Of a DNA stretch of 64,000 nt, positions 61,018 through 64,000 are shown in pieces (positions within the stretch are counted from its first letter, which is position 1; the number at the start of each line of letters is the position of its first letter). Origin of the DNA: Solen grandis (Eukaryota; Mollusca; Bivalvia; Adapedonta; Solenidae); the NCBI GenBank assembly GCA_021229015.1, contig CM037795.1:17918933-17982932 (forward strand). The letters are read 5' to 3'. The notes beneath the pieces are model-generated. The model was not told the origin of the DNA. It was given only the letters and a program-made list of their open reading frames with translations, and did no database searches. Made by a program: the position numbers and the translations under genes.

Positions 61018-61445
61018 TAAGAGAAGCGTTGTGGCTCAAGCTGGTACAGCTAGGGATAAGTAGTAAAATGCTCACTATTGTTAAGTCTATATATAGTCGT
61101 GTACGGTCGTGTATTAAATTGACTTCTAACGTTAAATTGTCTGATTTTTATGATGTCTCTATCGGCTTGAAACAAGGTGAGCCCCTCTCACCATTATTTT
61201 TAATCCTCTTTATAAATGATATAGTAGACGAAATTGATTTTAATTCACTATCAGAAAATGATTTTGAACTCTTGTCCGCCTATCTAATTCTTTTTGCAGA
61301 CGATATTGTTCTATTTACAACTGATCCAGTGAGTTTACAAGCTCAAATTGACAGTTTATATTTATATTCTGTTAAATGGGGGTTAAAGATAAATGTTTCA
61401 AAAACTAAGGTATGTATTTTTGAAAAAAAGAAAACAAAACCATGA
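60972..61445 (+). pseudogene. LINE ORF2 fragment: reverse transcriptase catalytic core
   Basis: Contains FIDYEKAFDTV (first catalytic Asp), GLKQGEPLSPLFLILFINDI, the catalytic ILFADDIVLF (FADD box) and WGLKINVSKTKV, in the order found in LINE palm domains. It breaks at an A-rich run near 61427; the thumb region continues in another frame. Confidence 0.9.
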
Positions 61446-62325
61446 CGAAAAATTTTATATAAATGGAGTAGAAATTGAAAGAGTTGAAAAATTCACTTAT
61501 TTAAGAATAAACTTTGTATATACTGGTAATTTATCTTCAGCCGTGAAAGCTCTACATGATCAAGCTTTACGAGCATATCATCATTTATTTTCCATTTTTG
61601 ACCGGGTTAAGCTTGATATTAAGACAAAAATCTCTCTTTTTGATACATTGATTACGCCTATATTATTATACGGATCAGATATTTGGGGTATTTATGACTA
61701 TAAAGAAAATGATAAATTACACATAAAATTCTTAAAGAAAATTCTAGGAGTAAGAACTCAAACACCAAATAATGCAATTTATGGTGAATTGGAAAGATTC
61801 CCGCTATCCATTATAGCGAGAGAAAGAGCTCTAAAATTTTGGTTAAAAATTAAAAGTAATGAAAACTCATTAACTCATATCACTTTTACTGATCAGATTC
61901 ATAAAATAAACGGTAAATGTTGGGCTAGCAAAATAAATTTGACTATTGATAGCTTAGGGTTAAACTATATTAGGGAAACTTTTAATTCTAGTTTGATAAA
62001 TATTTATTTAGCCACTTTAAAGCGTCGTATACGTGACCAATTTATACAAGAATGGAATGTATCTATTAATTCTATGTCGAAATTAAAATATTTCTGCTTG
62101 TATAAAAAAACATTTGAAATTGATAAATATATTGATTATATTAAAAATGACAAATATCGCATTGCTTTGACTCGTTTTAGACTATGTTCACATTCACTTG
62201 AAATCGAATTTGGTAGATTTAATGGTATAGATAGAGAAAATAGATATTGTAAAATGTGTAATCAAAATATGATTGAATCTGAATACCATTTTTTTTATTA
62301 TGTTGTCCAAAATATAAAGACTTAA
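61393..62325 (+). pseudogene. LINE ORF2 fragment: thumb and C-terminal region
   Basis: Continues with VEKFTYLRINF, ITPILLYGSDIWG and LHIKFLKKILGV, common to LINE C-termini, and ends with a CKMC..EYHF motif that begins a CCHC-like zinc motif. The eight-T run at 62289 shifts the frame before the final Cys; the missing CPKYKDLRKKYF follows one frame over. Confidence 0.87.
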
Positions 62326-62486
62326 GAAAAAAATATTTTAGAAATTTAACATGGCCTACGCTGTCTATATTTGTTCAACTTTTGTCTTCTAATAATATGA
62401 AAATAGTTTGTAATATTTCTAAATTTGTGTATGAAGCTAATAACATTCGTAAAAATACTCTGGAAAATTTAACTGTTCCGCTTTAA
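62301..62486 (+). pseudogene. LINE ORF2 terminal fragment after the last frameshift
   Basis: In frame from 62301: CCPKYKDLRKKYFRNL and on to TVPL and TAA at 62484-62486. It supplies the Cys that completes the C-terminal motif of the preceding fragment. Too short to be listed on its own but clearly part of the same reading frame. Confidence 0.75.
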
Positions 62487-62863
62487 TATAATTTATTCAT
62501 GTTCTGGTTCTGTATTGTATGTTTTTGTACTTTTCGCTTTTATATTGTGTACGTTTTATTACTTATGTTTTGTACTTGCCATTTTATACAATTGTATGTG
62601 GCCAAAGGCAGGATACTGCCGATTTTGCCTCAAATAAAACTGTAAACTGGTATAAATCATAAATACATATTATTCTTAAATTATATACGAACTATTCATG
62701 TTTTTTCTTTTTCATTATTTTTTCATATTCCGTTTATATGACCTATATTTAATAAAACTGGAGTTAATTAACAATTATATGCATGTATATTGTAAGGCAG
62801 TCAGTGGGATGGATCCCTGACCCACTGCTACATATGTGACGGGGACAATAAAATGTTAAAATC

Positions 62864-62890
<27 letters not shown>
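62487..62890 (+). other. LINE 3' UTR, two poly-A signals and A tail
   Basis: A short hairpin region (ggcaggatactgcc) precedes AATAAA at 62633-62638, where such elements usually end. The A tail only comes ~225 bp later, after a second AATAAA at 62847-62852. This may be read-through into flanking DNA that was carried along (3' transduction), or simply a longer UTR. Confidence 0.55.
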
Positions 62891-62894
<4 letters not shown>

Positions 62895-63097
62895 ATGTGG
62901 TAATACTTCATTTCAACTTGGTCATGTAGTTCAGGGATGTTGAAAGGCGTATCTAACTAGTTTACTTTAAGAATTATTTAACGCTTCGTAAGCCTATTGT
63001 AACTGGTATTGATACCAGATGTGAGACTTTATATTCCGAGCGAATGCAGAATTTTGAAAATCAGAAGACAAACGATGCCATCTAAAGATATATTCAG

Positions 63098-63276
63098 GTC
63101 AAATGTGGACTTTCCTAACTCACTTTTATACGGCAAACGCGTTTTTTTCTCTCACTTTTCTGACGAATTGTACGTATTGCCTTGATACGCCTGATGGTTA
63201 TGGACCATTTCTTTCGTTATCCTCTTCAAGGAAAAGATCAAAATTGACGTTATCACAAGCAGTCATGGAAGCAAAA
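63098..63276 (+). CDS. Possible exon at the right border of the duplication
   Basis: Between a tattcag acceptor and a GTAAGG donor, the frame reads MWTFLTHFYTANAFF and later DTPDGYGPFLSLSSSRKRSK, LTLSQAVMEAK. The first 83 bp are duplicated at 52350-52431 and the rest is not, so the duplication border would cut this exon. No family recognised and no second exon found. Confidence 0.22.
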
Positions 63277-63318
63277 GTAAGGCATTTGTTGTATATACCG
63301 GTCTTGTTAGAGGTCTAA

Positions 63319-64000
63319 GTAAAGGGGAATAAATATGTAACATGTCTTAAACCAGTTCAAGAGAGTTATCGGAATGGATGTAAATATAGGTTGTTTAGTA
63401 GAATCAATCGATCGATCGATTACCATACAATGAAAATCAAAATATACATGATCTTTTCATGGAAATGCTGCCATTTCATAAAAAGTCAAATTATTTATTT
63501 CTTTCAATCCTCTATGAATATGAGGTGTACAAATATCAAATTCACAAACATAGAACATGAAGTATATACAAATATAACATAGTATATCACTGCACAACTA
63601 CATTCTGTGCATGGTGGTACATTCTGATATACACTTAGAGTAATGTAAATCATATATAACAACAATGACATGTTTTTCATATGCGTGTCTTGATATATTT
63701 CATGTTCTCTCCGGGTTTTTCCTGCACCAATTTATCAATTAATTAACCTTAATAATTGACGACATTTGCTAGGAAATGAAATAGGTGTGTATTTCTGTTC
63801 TGCAATGTCCACTCACAAAATCGCTGACGCGGCGTCAGTATGGAATATATATTTTTTTATGCCAATGGAGCCGCATAATCAATAAAGGGAGCAACCACCG
63901 TTATTATTGTAAAATAAAACCATGTAATATGTTTGAAAAAAATCTTTATGAATCAGTTACTTGTATTAACTGATGTAATAAAAAAACAAGATTCAAAATA
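63319..64000. other. No gene seen
   Basis: Unique AT-rich DNA beyond the duplication; short open frames only. Confidence 0.5.

Larger units (their letters stand above)
59417..62890 (+). mobile_element. 5'-truncated non-LTR retrotransposon (LINE) with poly-A tail
   Basis: Contains the C-terminal part of an APE-type endonuclease, a reverse transcriptase and a C-terminal Cys/His motif, then a 3' UTR and an A tail (62864-62890). It interrupts copy B: gctagctattgt (59405-59416) on the left and gctaatgtgg just after the tail both correspond to one site in copy A near 52140, consistent with a target-site duplication. The first ~300 bp carry no recognisable coding. Four frameshifts make it inactive. 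The clade (jockey/CR1/L2-like group) is not resolved. Confidence 0.85.
52432..63180. repeat. Tandem segmental duplication, copy B (decayed)
   Basis: Right unit, same orientation as copy A. Matching blocks include the two starts (44970 vs 52440), intron 1 text around 46440 vs 54605, exons 2 and 3, the exon 4 acceptor, and the far end (52160-52430 vs 62900-63180). Relative to copy A it has extra blocks at about 52843-53567, 55405-55970, 57015-57475, 57571-58310 and 59417-62890. It lacks the segment from early exon 4 to about 51327. Confidence 0.85.

Overview
The window looks like AT-rich nuclear DNA of an animal, most probably a bivalve mollusc. Spliced genes with consensus GT/AG borders, long introns and many short non-autonomous transposons and tRNA-derived SINEs support this. 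The bivalve assignment rests on my recollection of these repeat families and was not searched. There is one 100-base assembly gap at 32080-32179. No operons, CRISPR arrays or genuine rRNA/tRNA genes are visible.

Region 1-26 kb holds few genes and is dense in repeats. Thirteen copies of a ~240-bp element with piggyBac-like ends (TTAA target, CCCTTTCCCTCATA termini; twelve here, one at 36 kb) carry a strong internal hairpin. It also holds a second TTAA family, a one-copy TTAA element with a perfect 27-bp hairpin, TA-target and hAT-type elements, three SINE families, a ~319-bp tandem-core element and a 69-bp array grown inside a SINE.

Region 26.3-28.1 kb (minus strand) is a large 5' coding exon of about 608 codons. 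It encodes a coiled-coil plus tyrosine/SH3-motif docking protein, possibly BCR-like at its N-terminus. It carries a one-base frameshift in a T run and ends at a GTAAGT donor. Possible downstream exons lie at 23470-23558 and near 18.7 kb. A short open frame of unknown meaning lies divergently at 28400-28663.

Region 28.7-44 kb is intergenic: a TIR element at 30.2 kb, the gap, a 25-bp satellite, SINEs, a striking 1.6-kb array of palindromes (37448-39063) whose orientation flips along its length, and low-complexity tracts.

Region 44.2-50.3 kb contains one complete, recognisable gene: inositol-3-phosphate synthase (ISYNA1/INO1 family), six coding exons, 535 aa, with a TATA-like box upstream. About 7.5 kb starting inside its intron 1 (~44966-52431) is tandemly duplicated as ~52432-63180. 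The second copy lacks exon 1 and is a decaying pseudogene. Exon 2 has lost NAD-motif glycines, exon 3 is split by a TIR transposon that also occurs at 30.2 kb, and exons 4-6 are deleted. The copy has further gained two inverted-repeat elements and a 5'-truncated LINE with endonuclease and reverse-transcriptase remnants (59417-62890). A possible exon of an unknown plus-strand gene follows at 63.1 kb.

The strongest biology here is the duplicated and dying copy of the synthase gene, which serves as an empty-site comparison for several transposons, and the palindrome array.
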